Shown here: in pieces, positions 12,201-23,672 of the stretch
How the letters are laid out: each line of letters begins with the position of its first letter
Numbering within the stretch: the first letter of the stretch is position 1
Assembly (NCBI RefSeq): GCF_000004195.4
Contig: NC_030677.2
Location: 195,576,372-195,640,371, forward strand
Reading direction: 5' to 3'
Source: Xenopus tropicalis
Taxonomy: Eukaryota > Chordata > Amphibia > Anura > Pipidae
DNA: 64,000 nt
Translations under genes and position numbers: made by a program
The notes under the pieces: generated by a model
Databases searched by the model: none
Seen by the model: the letters and a program-made list of their open reading frames with translations, nothing else
Told to the model about the DNA's origin: nothing

Positions 12201-15200
12201 CAAGTGAGGGAATACAGGGGTATGGGAGATAGCTCTCAGTACAAGTGAGGGAATACAGGGGTAGGGGAGATAGCTCTCAGTACAAGTGAGGGAATACAGG
12301 GGTAGGGGAGATAGCTCTCAGTACACGTGAGGGAATACAGGGGTAGGGGGGATAGCTCTCAGTACAAGTGAGGGAATACAGGGGTAGGGGGGATAGCTCT
12401 CAGTACAAGTGAGGGAATACAGGGTTATGGGAGATAGCTCTCAGTACAAGTGAGGGAATACAGGGTTATGGGAGATAGCTCTTAGTACAAGTGAGGGAAT
12501 ACAGGGGTAGGGGAGATAGCTCTCAGTACAAGTGAGGGAATACAGGGGTAGGGGGGATAGCTCTCAGTACAAGTGAGGGAATACAGGGGTAGGGGGGATA
12601 GCTCTCAGTACAAGTGAGGGAATACAGGGGTAGGGGGATAGCTCTCAGTACAAGTGAGGGAATACAGGGTATGGGAGATAGCTCTCAGTACAAGTGAGGG
12701 AATACAGGGGTAGGGGAGATAGCTCTCAGTACAAGTGAGGGAATACAGGGGTATGGGAGATAGCTCTCAGTACAAGTGAGGGAATACAGGGGTAGGGGGA
12801 TAGCTCTCAGTACAAGTGAGGGAATACAGGGTTATGGGAGATAGCTCTCAGTACAAGTGAGGGAATACAGGGTTATGGGAGATAGCTCTTAGTACAAGTG
12901 AGGGAATACAGGGGTATGGGAGATAGCTCTTAGTACAAGTGAGGGAATACAGGGGTAGGGGAGATAGCTCTCAGTACAAGTGAGGGAATACAGGGTTATG
13001 GGAGATAGCTCTTAGTACAAGTGAGGGAATACAGGGGTAGGGGAGATAGCTCTCAGTACAAGTGAGGGAATACAGGGGTAGGGGAGATAGCTCTCAGTAC
13101 AAGTGAGGGAATACAGGGTTATGGGAGATAGCTCTCAGTACAAGTGAGGGAATACAGGGGTATGGGAGATAGCTCTCAGTACAAGTGAGGGAATACAGGA
13201 GTATGGGGGATAGCTCTCAGTACAAGTGAGGGAATACAGGGGTAGGGGAGATAGCTCTCAGTACAAGTGAGGGAATACAGGAGTAGGGGGGATAGCTCTC
13301 AGTACAAGTGAGGGAATACAGGGGTAGGGGGATAGCTCTCAGTACAAGTGAGGGAATACAGGGTAGGGGAGATAGCTCTCAGTACAAGTGAGGGAATACA
13401 GGGGTATGGGAGATAGCTCTCAGTACAAGTGAGGAATACAGGGGTAGGGGAGGTAGCTCTCAGTACAAGTGAGGGAATACAGGGGTAGGGGAGATAGCTC
13501 TCAGTACAAGTGAGGGAATACAGGGGTATGGGAGATAGCTCTCAGTACAAGTGAGGGAATACAGGGGTATGGGAGATAGCTCTCAGTACAAGTGAGGGAA
13601 TACAGGGGTATGGGAGATAGCTCTCAGTACAAGTGAGGGAATACAGGGGTATGGGAGATAGCTCTCAGTACAAGTGAGGGGAATACAGGGGTAGGGGAGA
13701 TAGCTCTCAGTACAAGTGAGGGAATACAGGGTATGGGAGATAGCTCTCAGTACAAGTGAGGGAATACAGGGGTAGGGGAGATAGCTCTCAGTACAAGTGA
13801 GGGAATACAGGGGTATGGGAGATAGCTCTCAGTACAAGTGAGGGAATACAGGAGTATGGGGGATAGCTCTCAGTACAAGTGAGGGAATACAGGGTTATGG
13901 GAGATAGCTCTCAGTACAAGTGAGGGAATACAGGGGTAGGGGGGATAGCTCTCAGTACAAGTGAGGGAATACAGGGGTAGGGGGATAGCTCTCAGTACAA
14001 GTGAGGGAATACAGGGGTAGGGGAGATAGCTCTCAGTACAAGTGAGGGAATACAGGGGTATGGGAGATAGCTCTCAGTACAAGTGAGGGAATACAGGGGT
14101 AGGGGAGGTAGCTCTCAGTACAAGTGAGGGAATACAGGGTTATGGGAGATAGCTCTCAGTACAAGTGAGGGAATACAGGGTTATGGGAGATAGCTCTCAG
14201 TACAAGTGAGGGAATACAGGGGTATGGGAGATAGCTCTCAGTACAAGTGAGGGAATACAGGGTTATGGGAGATAGCTCTCAGTACAAGTGAGGGAATACA
14301 GGGTTATGGGAGATAGCTCTCAGTACAAGTGAGGGAATACAGGGTTATGGGAGATAGCTCTCAGTACAAGTGAGGGAATACAGGGGTAGGGGGGATAGCT
14401 CTCAGTACAAGTGAGGGAATACAGGGGTAGGGGAGATAGCTCTCAGTACAAGTGAGGGAATACAGGGGTAGGGGGGATAGCTCTCAGTACAAGTGAGGGA
14501 ATACAGGGTTATGGGAGATAGCTCTCAGTACAAGTGAGGGAATACAGGGGTAGGGGAGATAGCTCTCAGTACAAGTGAGGGAATACAGGGGTAGGGGGGA
14601 TAGCTCTCAGTACAAGTGAGGGAATACAGGTGTATGGGAGATAGCTCTCAGTACAAGTGAGGGAATACAGGGGTAGGGGAGATAGCTCTCAGTACAAGTG
14701 AGGGAATACAGGGGTAGGGGAGGTAGCTCTCAGTACAAGTGAGGGAATACAGGGTAGGGGAGATAGCTCTCAGTACAAGTGAGGGAATACAGGGTTATGG
14801 GAGATAGCTCTCAGTACAAGTGAGGGAATACAGGGTTATGAGAGATAGCTCTCAGTACAAGTGAGGGAATACAGGGGTAGGGGAGGTAGCTCTCAGTACA
14901 AGTGAGGGAATACAGGGGTAGGGGAGATAGCTCTCAGTACAAGTGAGGGAATACAGGGGTAGGGGGGATAGCTCTCAGTACAAGTGAGGGAATACAGGGG
15001 TAGGGGAGATAGCTCTCAGTACAAGTGAGGGAATACAGGGGTAGGGGAGGTAGCTCTCAGTACAAGTGAGGGAATACAGGGGTAGGGGAGATAGCTCTCA
15101 GTACAATTGAGGGAATACAGGGTTATGGGAGATAGCTCTCAGTACAAGTGAGGGAATACAGGGGTAGGGGGATAGCTCTCAGTACAAGTGAGGGAATACA

Positions 15201-17552
15201 GGGGTATGGGAGATAGCTCTCAGTACAAGTGAGGGAATACAGGGGTAGGGGAGATAGCTCTCAGTACAAGTGAGGGAATACAGGGGTATGGGAGATAGCT
15301 CTCAGTACAAGTGAGGGAATACAGGGGTATGGGAGATAGCTCTCAGTACAAGTGAGGGAATACAGGGGTAGGGGAGATAGCTCTCAGTACAAGTGAGGGA
15401 ATACAGGGTAGGGGAGATAGCTCTCAGTACAAGTGAGGGGGGAATACCAGGGGGATAGGGGGGAGATAGCTCTCAGTACAAGTGAGGGAATACAGGGGTA
15501 GGGGAGATAGCTCTTAGTACAAGTGAGGGAATACAGGGGGAGGGGAGATAGCTCTCAGTACAAGTGAGGGAATACAGGGGTAGGGGAGATAGCTCTCAGT
15601 ACAAGTGAGGGAATACAGGGGTAGGGGAGATAGCTCTCAGTACAAGTGAGGGAATACAGGGGTAGGGGAGATAGCTCTCAGTACAAGTGAGGGAATACAG
15701 GGGTAGGGGAGATAGCTCTCAGTACAAGTGAGGGAATACAGGGGTAGGGGAGATAGCTCTCAGTACAAGTGAGGGAATACAGGGGTAGGGGAGATAGCTC
15801 TCAGTACAAGTGAGGGAATACAGGGGTATGGGAGATAGCTCTCAGTACAAGTGAGGGAATACAGGGGTAGGGGGGATAGCTCTCAGTACTAGTGAGGAAT
15901 ACAGGGGTAGGGGGGATAGCTCTCAGTACAAGTGAGGGAATACAGGGGTAGGGGGATAGCTCTCAGTACAAGTGAGGAATACAGGGGTAGGGGAGATAGC
16001 TCTCAGTACAAGTGAGGGAATACAGGGGTAGGGGAGATAGCTCTCAGTACAAGTGAGGAATACAGGGGTAGGGGAGATAGCTCTCAGTACAAGTGAGGGA
16101 ATACAGGGGTAGGGGAGATAGCTCTCAGTACAAGTGAGGGAATACAGGGGTAGGGGGATAGCTCTCAGTACAAGTGAGGGAATACAGGGGTAGGGGGGAT
16201 AGCTCTCAGTACAAGTGAGGGAATACAGGGGTAGGGGGATAGCTCTCAGTACAAGTGAGGGAATACAGGGGTAGGGGAGATAGCTCTCAGTACAAGTGAG
16301 GGAATACAGGGGTAGGGGGATAGCTCTCAGTACAAGTGAGGGAATACAGGGGTAGGGGAGATAGCTCTCAGGGAGGGATACAGGGGTAGGGGGATATAGC
16401 TCTTAGTACCAAGTGAGGGGAATACAGGGGTAGGGGGATAGCTCTCAGTACAAGTGAGGGAATACAGGGGTAGGGGGGGATAGCTCTCAGTACAAGTGAG
16501 GAATACAGGGGTAGGGGGGATAAGCTCTCAGTACAAGTGAGGGAATACAGGGGTAGGGGGGATAAGCTCTCAGTACAAGTGAGGGATTACAGGGGTAGGG
16601 GAGATAGCTCTCAGGACAAGTGAGGGAATACAGGGGTATGGGGAGATAGCTTCAGTACAAGTGATGGGAATACAGGGGTAGGGGGGATAGCTCTCAGTAC
16701 AAGTGAGGGAATACAGGGGGTAGGGGGGATGCTCTCAGTAACAAGTGAGGAATACAGGGGTAGGGGATGCTCTCATGTCAAGTGAGGGAATACAGGGTAG
16801 GGGGATAGCTCTCAGTAACAAGTGAGGGAATACAGGGGTAGGGGGATAAGCTCTCCAGTACAAGTGAGGGAATACAGGGGTATGGGGGATAGCCTCTCAG
16901 TACAAGTGAGGGAATACAGGGGTAGGGGGGATAGCTCTCAGTACAAGTGAGGAATACAGGGGTAGGGGATAGCTCTCAGTACAAGTGAGGGAATACAGGG
17001 GTAGGGAGGATAGCTCTCAGTACAAGTGAGGGAATACAGGGGTAGGGAGATAGCTCTCAGTACAAGTGAGGGAATACAGGGGTAGGGGGATAGCTCTCAG
17101 TACAAGTGAGGGGAATACAGGGTAGGGGGATAGCTCTCAGTACAAGTGAGGGAATAACAGGGGTAGGGGGATAGCTCTCAGTACAAGTGAGGGAATACAG
17201 GGGTAGGGGGATAGCTCTCAGTACAAGTGAGGAATACAGGGGAGGGGGCATAGCTCTCAGTACAAGTGAGGGAATACAGGGGTAGGGGAGATAGCTCTCA
17301 GTACAAGTGAGGGAATACAGGGGTAGGGGGATAGCTCTCAGTTACAAGTGAGGGGAATACAGGGGTAGGGGAGATAGCTCTCAGTACAAGTGAGGGAATA
17401 CAGGGGTAGGGGGGATAGCTCTCAGTACAAGTGAGGGAATACAGGGGTAGGGGGGATAGCTCTCAGTACAAGTGAGGGAATACAGGGGTAGGGGATAGCT
17501 CTCAGTACAAGTGAGGGAATACAGGGGTAGGGGGGATAGCTCTTAGTACAAG
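6234..17552 (+). repeat. 11.3-kb minisatellite, 41-bp unit, about 275 copies
   Basis: A head-to-tail array of a 41-bp unit, approximately AGTGAGGGAATACAGGGGTA followed by GGGGAGATAGCTCTCAGTACA. Variants recur: GGTTATGGG versus GGTAGGGG, GGAGAT versus GGGGAT, CTCTCAG versus CTCTTAG, and rare ACACGTG, GAAGGAA and GGGTATACA units. The array is interrupted by no other element. It starts in and returns to the 3' UTR of one LINE copy, and a single unit-length segment joins the two flanks, so the LINE supplied the founder. The + strand is rich in runs of 3-6 G, and the consensus unit has no CpG. Units from about 15430 on carry many single-base indels. It is not coding. Confidence 0.97.
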
Positions 17553-17745
17553 TTGATCCAGGGACTGGTCCGATTGCCATCTTGGAGTCAGAAAGGAATT
17601 TTTTCCCCTCTGCGGCAAATTAGAGAGGCTTCAGATGGGATTTTTGCCTTCCTCTGGATCAACTAGCAGTTAGGCAGATTATATATAGGCATTATGGTTG
17701 AACTTGATGGACGTATGTCTTTTTTCATCCTAACTTTACTATGTA
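17550..17745 (+). mobile_element. CR1-like LINE 3' UTR and 3' terminus
   Basis: It continues the LINE interrupted by the array: TTGATCCAGGGACTGGTCCG, then a segment ending GAACTTGATGGACGTATGTC and AACTTTACTATGTAA. The second LINE copy ends in the same style (GAACTTGATGGACTTTTGTC, AACTTAACTATGTAACTATG at 53650-53702). Such short tail repeats are typical of CR1-like 3' ends. Confidence 0.78.
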
Positions 17746-18112
17746 AGACCAATTCAAAAACTCACAAGTATTGGCAATTCCATAACATGCTAAAAAGTTA
17801 TTGGCGAATCACCCCGTTAAAGAGATATTGTCATTTGAACAGAAATGTAATTTACATAGAAAAACTCAAGTAACATCCAGCAGATGTGGCCTAACATATA
17901 TGTGTGCCCTTGGTTTCTTTGAGAAAAGGGTAAATTGGTTTGCTGAGAAAGGGGGTAACCATTTGGCTGTGGACCTGGATTTTATGTTTTTTTAACCAAT
18001 AGGTGCCCAGTGATTTTTGGCTAATATGTATTAGGAAAAACTATTGAATTATTCTTAAATTGCTAAAATTCTATGACTTACCCTGTTTGTGCTTTGTATT
18101 TATCCCACAAGT
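17746..18112. other. intergenic, nothing recognised
   Basis: AT-rich sequence between the LINE end and the next MITE. An open frame of 64 codons here has no recognisable homology. Confidence 0.4.
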
Positions 18113-18490
18113 TTAAAGGGTTTGTTCACCTTAACTTTTAGGATGACTTAGACAGTGATATTCTGAGACAATTTGCAATTGGTTTTCATTTTTTAAAATC
18201 TTTTGTGCTTTTCTAGTTATTTAGCTTTTTGTTCAGTTGCTCTCCTGTTTGGAAGTTCAGCAGCTGGTTGCTAGGGTCTTGTTTACATTAGCACCCAGGC
18301 AGTGGTTTAAATGAGTAACTGGAATATAATTAGGAGAAGGACTGAATAGAAAGATAAACAATAAAAAGTATCAATAACAAAATGTATCCTCACAAAGAAA
18401 TAGGGTTTTGGTTGCCGGGGTCAGTGACCCCCATTTGAAAGCTGGAAAAATGTAGAAGAGGAGGCAAATCATTTAAAAATTATAAAAATA
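18113..18490 (+). mobile_element. Kolobok/T2-type MITE
   Basis: Starts at TTAAAGGGTTTGTTCACC, the TTAAAGG end typical of T2-type MITEs described in Xenopus. The interior carries ATTCTGAGACAATTTGCAAT, GGTTGCTAGGGTC and GGTCAGTGACCCCCATTTGA. The right end is AT-rich and approximate. Confidence 0.75.
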
Positions 18491-19581
18491 CAATTATATA
18501 ACTAAATAAATATTATTAAGTATTATATTATTATTTATTTTATTTATTTATTGTATTATTATTATTATAAGTATTATTGCCATTTGGTTTTGTCCTGGGG
18601 GGGTGGTGTTGCAGTTTAAATGGGATGAGATTAGACAGCATTCCGTGATAATTGCAATTTAAGGTCAATAAACCTGAGGACGTGGGGCGGATGCTGTGAC
18701 ACATATCGAGGGCTTCACCAATATATCTGGTGACTGTCTTTAATTTAATGCTTTCAGTCAAATGGGGCCTTCATCCCCCTTTATGCCCTGGAACCCCCAT
18801 CAACCTTTGCTGCTGCAGATCTGATTGGTCTGGCTGCAGTGGATTGGTGGATGTTGCTAGCTGACATTTTGATATTGCTCTAATTGGTATTAATGATTTT
18901 TCCATTGGTCTGGTAAGTAGCCCACACATCCATAAAGGTTTTATTTTTTCCCAGATCCCAGTATTTTTTTGTATATTTGTCCCACTTCCACCTAAAAAAA
19001 AACAAATGTATAGGAATAAGTCCTGGGATGTTACCATAGCCTCTGCAAAAAGGACAATAATTGCTTATTTTCCTGGCACAACGTTGCTTCAAACCTTTTT
19101 ATTCTGATGACTGTATCCCTTTAGGGGATTGGCTTGGACCATTATGTCCCTTTTAGGGCAGTGGAGCTTAAAGAGGATTAGTGAACTGACAGTCAGCAGC
19201 ATCTAATGACCTTTTTATCAGCTATAATGACCTCCCCAGCCATTTCAGCCAATAGCTTGGGGCATCTGAGATACTTGCAAGGCGGCAGGATGAAGGAAAA
19301 AGCCAGAGGAAGAGAAAGCAGTAATACCTGAAGTGCTAAAGATGGAGATGCCTCAGATCTGGGCTAGGCCACAGGGCGGGAAGCATAGGTCTATGATCAT
19401 GATCAGGAACAACACAGAAGTGACTCTGACAAGACAACTTAGCTTGGGCGAATTGGCCAAGCTTAATAATGGCATAATAGAATGTTATTCTATAGGCATG
19501 TGGTGCCTTTTAGCAATGCAAGAGATGTTCCAATACAATGGGAGATGCCCTTTAACCTAAGCCTGAACATATACAGTAGGG
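18491..19581. other. intergenic with TTA-rich microsatellite
   Basis: 18495-18575 is rich in ATT/TTA repeats. The remainder, to 19581, is probably single copy with no recognised exon; several 60-90 codon open frames overlap on the minus strand and look incidental. Confidence 0.4.
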
Positions 19582-19893
19582 CAAGGATGCCCAACCTTTC
19601 TTACTCATGAGCCACAGTCAAATGTAAAAAGACTTGGGGAGCAACACAAGCACCATAAAAGTTCATGGAGGAGCCAAATAAGGGCTGTGATTGGCTATTA
19701 GGGGCCTCTATGCACACTATCAGCTTACAGGGGCTTTATTTAGTAGTAAATCTTGCTTTTTATGGAACACATCATGTTGCCCCCGAGCCACTGGTTGGGG
19801 ATCAATTTTAATTGCCCCTTTCTATAGAAATTGATTTTAATGCAATGGTATATCAATACTAAATAAATTTTGTATAATGGTTGGGGATCACTG
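19582..19893. mobile_element. hAT MITE, CCCAACC family, diverged
   Basis: Ends CAAGGATGCCCAACC and GGTTGGGGATCACTG with flanking CAGTAGGG and TAGTAGGG, a 7/8 match for an 8-bp hAT duplication. A second GGTTGGGGATCA occurs internally at about 19794, so the right end seems duplicated. Confidence 0.7.
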
Positions 19894-20430
19894 TAGTAGG
19901 GCAGGACTTACTAGGGATGTGCCGGCCAAACATCAAAGCAGGTCCGAAGCAGGTTTGGGCCAAGCTCTTCTGCCTCCATTCCCACCTGTGATTTAACTGT
20001 CCAGCCCCGCCTCTCTGTTATATCAGAGATGGGGCGGGCACGGGTCTACAAATAGACATGCAGTCATGGATCGGGTGGAAGTGGATTTAGGGTTAGGGTC
20101 GGGTGTGGGTTGACTCTCATATTGACCCACATATCACTGTGATTTACAGTAATATCACAGGTACGGAATAGATTAATATGTAACATTTCTGTTCTGTGAC
20201 ATATCTGCAATATAAATCCCCTTTATATAAGCCCGTTGCATGGCTGTGTAGCCCGTTGGGGAATGTATAGCGTGCCCACAGCTACAATATCCACTCAGGG
20301 TTGGTGGGCAAAGCAGGTAGTTTGACTCTCTAGTGCATCTCCCATAATGTGTATATTTATGGCATTATCCCTTTTTCTTTTTTTGGGTCCCTTTCCTGTG
20401 GCTCAGATACAAACAAAATATGAATTACAG
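19894..20430. other. intergenic, diverged GC-rich repeat at about 19910-20160
   Basis: The stretch with AGGGATGTGCCGGCC, GGGGCGGGCACGGGT and GGGTTAGGGTCGGGTG looks like a dispersed frog repeat, but I could not place its ends or class. No gene seen. Confidence 0.35.
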
Positions 20431-21130
20431 TATAGGTATGAGATCTGGAAACCCATTATCCAGAAAGTTCTGAATTACAGAAAAGCAATTTCCCATAGAC
20501 TCCATTTTATTCAAATAAATGCATTTTTAAAAATAATTTCCTCTTTCTCTGTAATAATAAAACAGTACCTGTACTTGATCCCAACTAAGATATAATTAAT
20601 CCTTATTGGGGCAGAACAATCCTATTGGGTTTATTTAATGGTTAAATGATTCCCTTTTCTCTGTAATAATAAAACAGTACCTGTACTTGATCCCAACTAA
20701 GATATAATTACCCCTTATTGGGGGCAGAACAGCCCTATTGGGTTTATTTAATGGTTAAATGATTCCCTTTTCTCTGTAATAATAAAACAGTACCTGTACT
20801 TGATCCCAACTAAGATATAATTACCCCTTATTGGGGCAGAACAGCCCTATTGGGTTTATTTCATGGTTAAATGATTCCCTTTTCTCTGTAATAATAAAAC
20901 AGTACCTGTACTTGATCCCAACTAAGATATAATTACCCCTTATTGGGGGCAGAACAGCCCTATTGGGTTTATTTCATGGTTAAATGATTCCCTTTTCTCT
21001 GTAATAATAAAACAGTACCTGTACTTGATCCCAACTAAGATATATTTAATCCTGTTTGGTTTATTTAATGTTTAAATTATCTTTAATCCCATTTACAGAA
21101 AGACTAATTTATAGAAAGACACAGATCCAG
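20431..21130 (+). mobile_element. TA-flanked mariner-like MITE with internal 112-bp array (copy A)
   Basis: The left part has AGGTATGAGATCTGGAAACC and TTATCCAGAAAGTTC, matching the ends of the copies at 21826, 31535 and 47250. The right end is eroded after 21110. The interior is a five-copy tandem array (20544-21050). Copies with clear ends start CAGGTATGGGACC next to TA. Frog MITEs carrying tandem repeats (Xstir/Xmix) have been described; whether this is that family is unverified. Confidence 0.7.
20544..21050 (+). repeat. 112-113-bp tandem repeat, 5 copies
   Basis: Unit starts at TTTCTCTGTAATAATAAAAC fall at 20544, 20656, 20769, 20881 and 20994, giving periods of 112, 113, 112 and 113. The 1-bp change comes from TTGGGG versus TTGGGGG. 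Units are nearly identical except the first, which has AATCCTTATT and ACAATCC. Confidence 0.93.
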
Positions 21131-21825
21131 ATCCTTAGGTTTGACAGGAGAGGAATATACTCTGCTACTAAGAATTCTTGAAACTCAGGCAGAATTTGCC
21201 TTAAACATCCAATCTTCCCAGTCTGCACCTCGGGGAAGTCAATGTATATACTTTATTACTTGTTATTTTATTCATGTAACAATGAATTATGTATTGTGCC
21301 CTTGCCATGAATAAAGGGCACATTTATCATGGACTTACAAATTCTTACTTTAGGTGATTTTTTTCCTTTGTGTCCATGGATAACTTTCCCAACACACTGC
21401 ACAGGGAAAGGCTGATAGACAAGTGTGTATAGATTGGGTTGGGCAGTGTCGCCAAATCTGACTTTCCTGCCTGTCCAACTGAGCAACTCATGGGGCTGCT
21501 GCTACGGATCATAAAGAGATGGCTTACTGGCTTGTATTTGCTCAGTTCATCGGCTAGTGCCAAGTCAAGTGATAAAAGCATAGGTGGCAATAAGGACAGG
21601 GCTGAGCTGCACCTCCTGCATTATAAATGACCCCTCTTGTCAGAAGACGAAATTAAAGGACTTTTATTTCTGTTAAGATCCCCTTATTTCAGCCACTGGC
21701 CAATCAAATTGAGCATTGCAAATGCAAACCAGCGTCCAAACAGTACAACATTGGGGTAATTTAAGAATGAAAGCACAGTGTGCAAAGAACAATTCTGAAC
21801 CAAAACTGCCATTTTTTTTCATAAT
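21131..21825. other. intergenic between two tandem-bearing MITEs
   Basis: It may contain a diverged MITE at about 21315-21640 (AGGGCACATTTATCATG to TATAAATGACCCCTCT), a style frequent in frogs. No gene is recognised. Confidence 0.35.
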
Positions 21826-22561
21826 AAAGGTATGGGACCCGTTATCCAGCATGCTCGGGATCTGGGGTTTTCTGGATAAGGGATATTTCTGTAATTTGGA
21901 TCTCCATAACTTATGTCTACTGAAAAATCATTTAAACATTAATTAAACCCAATAGGATTGTTTCCCCTTCAATAAGGATTAATTATACCTTAGTTGGGAT
22001 CAAGTACAGGTACTGTTTTATTATTACAGAGAAAAGGGAATCATTTAACCATTAAATAAACCCAATAGGGCTGTTCTGCCCCAATAAGGGGTAATTATAT
22101 CTTAGTTGGGATCAAGTACAGGTACTGTTTTATTATTAAAGAGAAAAGGGAATCATTTAACCATTAAATAAACCCAATAGGGCTGTTCTGCCCCCAATAA
22201 GGGGTAATTATATCTTAGTTGGGATCAAGTACAGGTACTGTTTTATTATTACAGAGAAAAGGGAATCATTTAACCATTAAATAAACCCAATAGGGCTGTT
22301 CTGCCCCCAATAAGGGGTAATTATATCTTAGTTGGGATCAAGTACAGGTACTGTTTTATTATTACAGAGAAAAGGGAATCATTTAACCATTAAATAAACC
22401 CAATAGGGCTGTTCTGCCCCCAATAAGGGGTAATTATACCTTAGTTGGGATCAAGTACAAGGTAATATTTTATTATTAAAGAGAAAAAGAAACAATTAAA
22501 TCTATGGGAGATGGCCTTACCGTAATTCAGAGGTTCCTGGATAATGGATCTCATACCTGTA
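21826..22561 (-). mobile_element. TA-flanked mariner-like MITE with 112-bp array (copy B, inverted)
   Basis: Left end AAGGTATGGGACCCGTTATC and right end TGGATCTCATACCTGTA are inverted. The interior holds five units of the 112-bp repeat in the opposite orientation to copy A (about 21950-22480), the last one decayed. Oriented against copy A, it forms a large inverted pair roughly 900 bp apart. Confidence 0.85.
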
Positions 22562-22647
22562 CCGCAATGAATTGTATCAATATGAACTCTCAATTGCCTT
22601 GACCAGATGCCATTAAACTGGTTACACTAAGAGGCATCTTCTGCGGG

Positions 22648-22903
22648 CAGGGTGGGACTGGAGGGTGCAGGGCCCACCAGGGCTCCCATCCCAGGGGCCC
22701 CACACCCCCTAAGGGGCCCCGCCCTTGCCCACCCCCCTGGGGGCCCCCACCACTTGCCCAACTCCCTCCCCTGAGTGTGCCTGCTTTAGTCTTACCTTAG
22801 GTTCAATGGGGGAGATCTTCGTGCAGGGAGCACCACGGGTATCGTGTCTGGGCTGGCAGGGCCAGGTTTTTTCCCGGTGCCCCGCCAGCCCAGTCCGACC
22901 CTG
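22648..22903. mobile_element. hAT-type MITE, GC-rich
   Basis: Ends CAGGGTGGGACTGG and CCAGTCCGACCCTG; flanks TCTGCGGG and CCTGCGGG match at 7 of 8 bases. Same family as 5774-5991, 23756-23919 and 56246-56452. Confidence 0.8.
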
Positions 22904-23672
22904 CCTGCGGGCCCAAAGGGGGTGTGGGCCCAGGTACAATTGCACCCCTGATAGTTACACCTCTGTTTACGCATGTACATATAATTGTTAAATAAACTAT
23001 CCAAATGTTTGACCAAACAGCTAAAACCTGCCTTAATGCTTGAGCAGAAAAGCCAAAAAGCAGGTCTAATCTGTCCCATGTTTACTCTCATCTAGCGACT
23101 CTTTCTGTAACCAAAGTCCCAAATAACCCATATGGGATGAAAAGCAGATAAATAAATATTCATAAATAGTTACTTAAAAAAAAACAAGTCAGGAATAAAG
23201 TATTTTATCTACCTGCTATTTGTGCAACACATTTCCCCATCCTATCCTACCTTAAATCTGTTGTGCCCCATCAGAAAGACTTCAGAATCCGTTGGCATTC
23301 TCTTAGTTATTAAAAGTCAAGTGATGCATAGGTGCATAATAAAATGCCAGTTTGTCACCGTTTCACTCGTGGGTGGCTGACAGATGTCTTAAATATGGAA
23401 TTAGAAATTCCATTCGCTTCATGTACACTTGCTTAACATCTTGTGTTTGTCAGTTAAAGAGCAAATAATAACATGCAACATCTACCCAATCTGTCGCATC
23501 TGTTTACAATGAAAAACAAATTCAAATGTGGAAACAAACTGATTTCCATCTGCAACATGTAGGCTGAATATTTTATAATATTTGTGCTCGAGCATTGACC
23601 ATAAAAATATCCAGGAATAATGTGCAAATGACTATCCATGCAGCCAGACTCAAGTCGGCACAATGCCTTCAC
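22904..23672. other. repeat-free intergenic stretch, possible conserved element
   Basis: From about 23230 to 23640 no repeat is recognised and the sequence keeps homeodomain-like and AT-rich motifs (TTAGTTATTAAAAGTC, AACAAATTC). This is a weak candidate for a conserved non-coding element. No exon seen. Confidence 0.3.

Noticed and set aside
17057..17251. 64-codon repetitive minus-strand open frame (PPLYS, CTESYPP)
   Set aside because: It is the translation of the 41-bp repeat and depends on local indels; no start context or conservation expected.
6234..17552. CRISPR-like array because of hundreds of regularly spaced repeats
   Set aside because: Units are strictly head to tail with no unique spacers, the flanks are LINE sequence, and the genome is a vertebrate.
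6234..17552. Telomere-like or I-SceI-like motif (GGGAATACAGGGTTATGGG resembles a homing-endonuclease site)
   Set aside because: The likeness is partial and the unit is already present in the LINE 3' UTR flanks, so chance similarity is enough.
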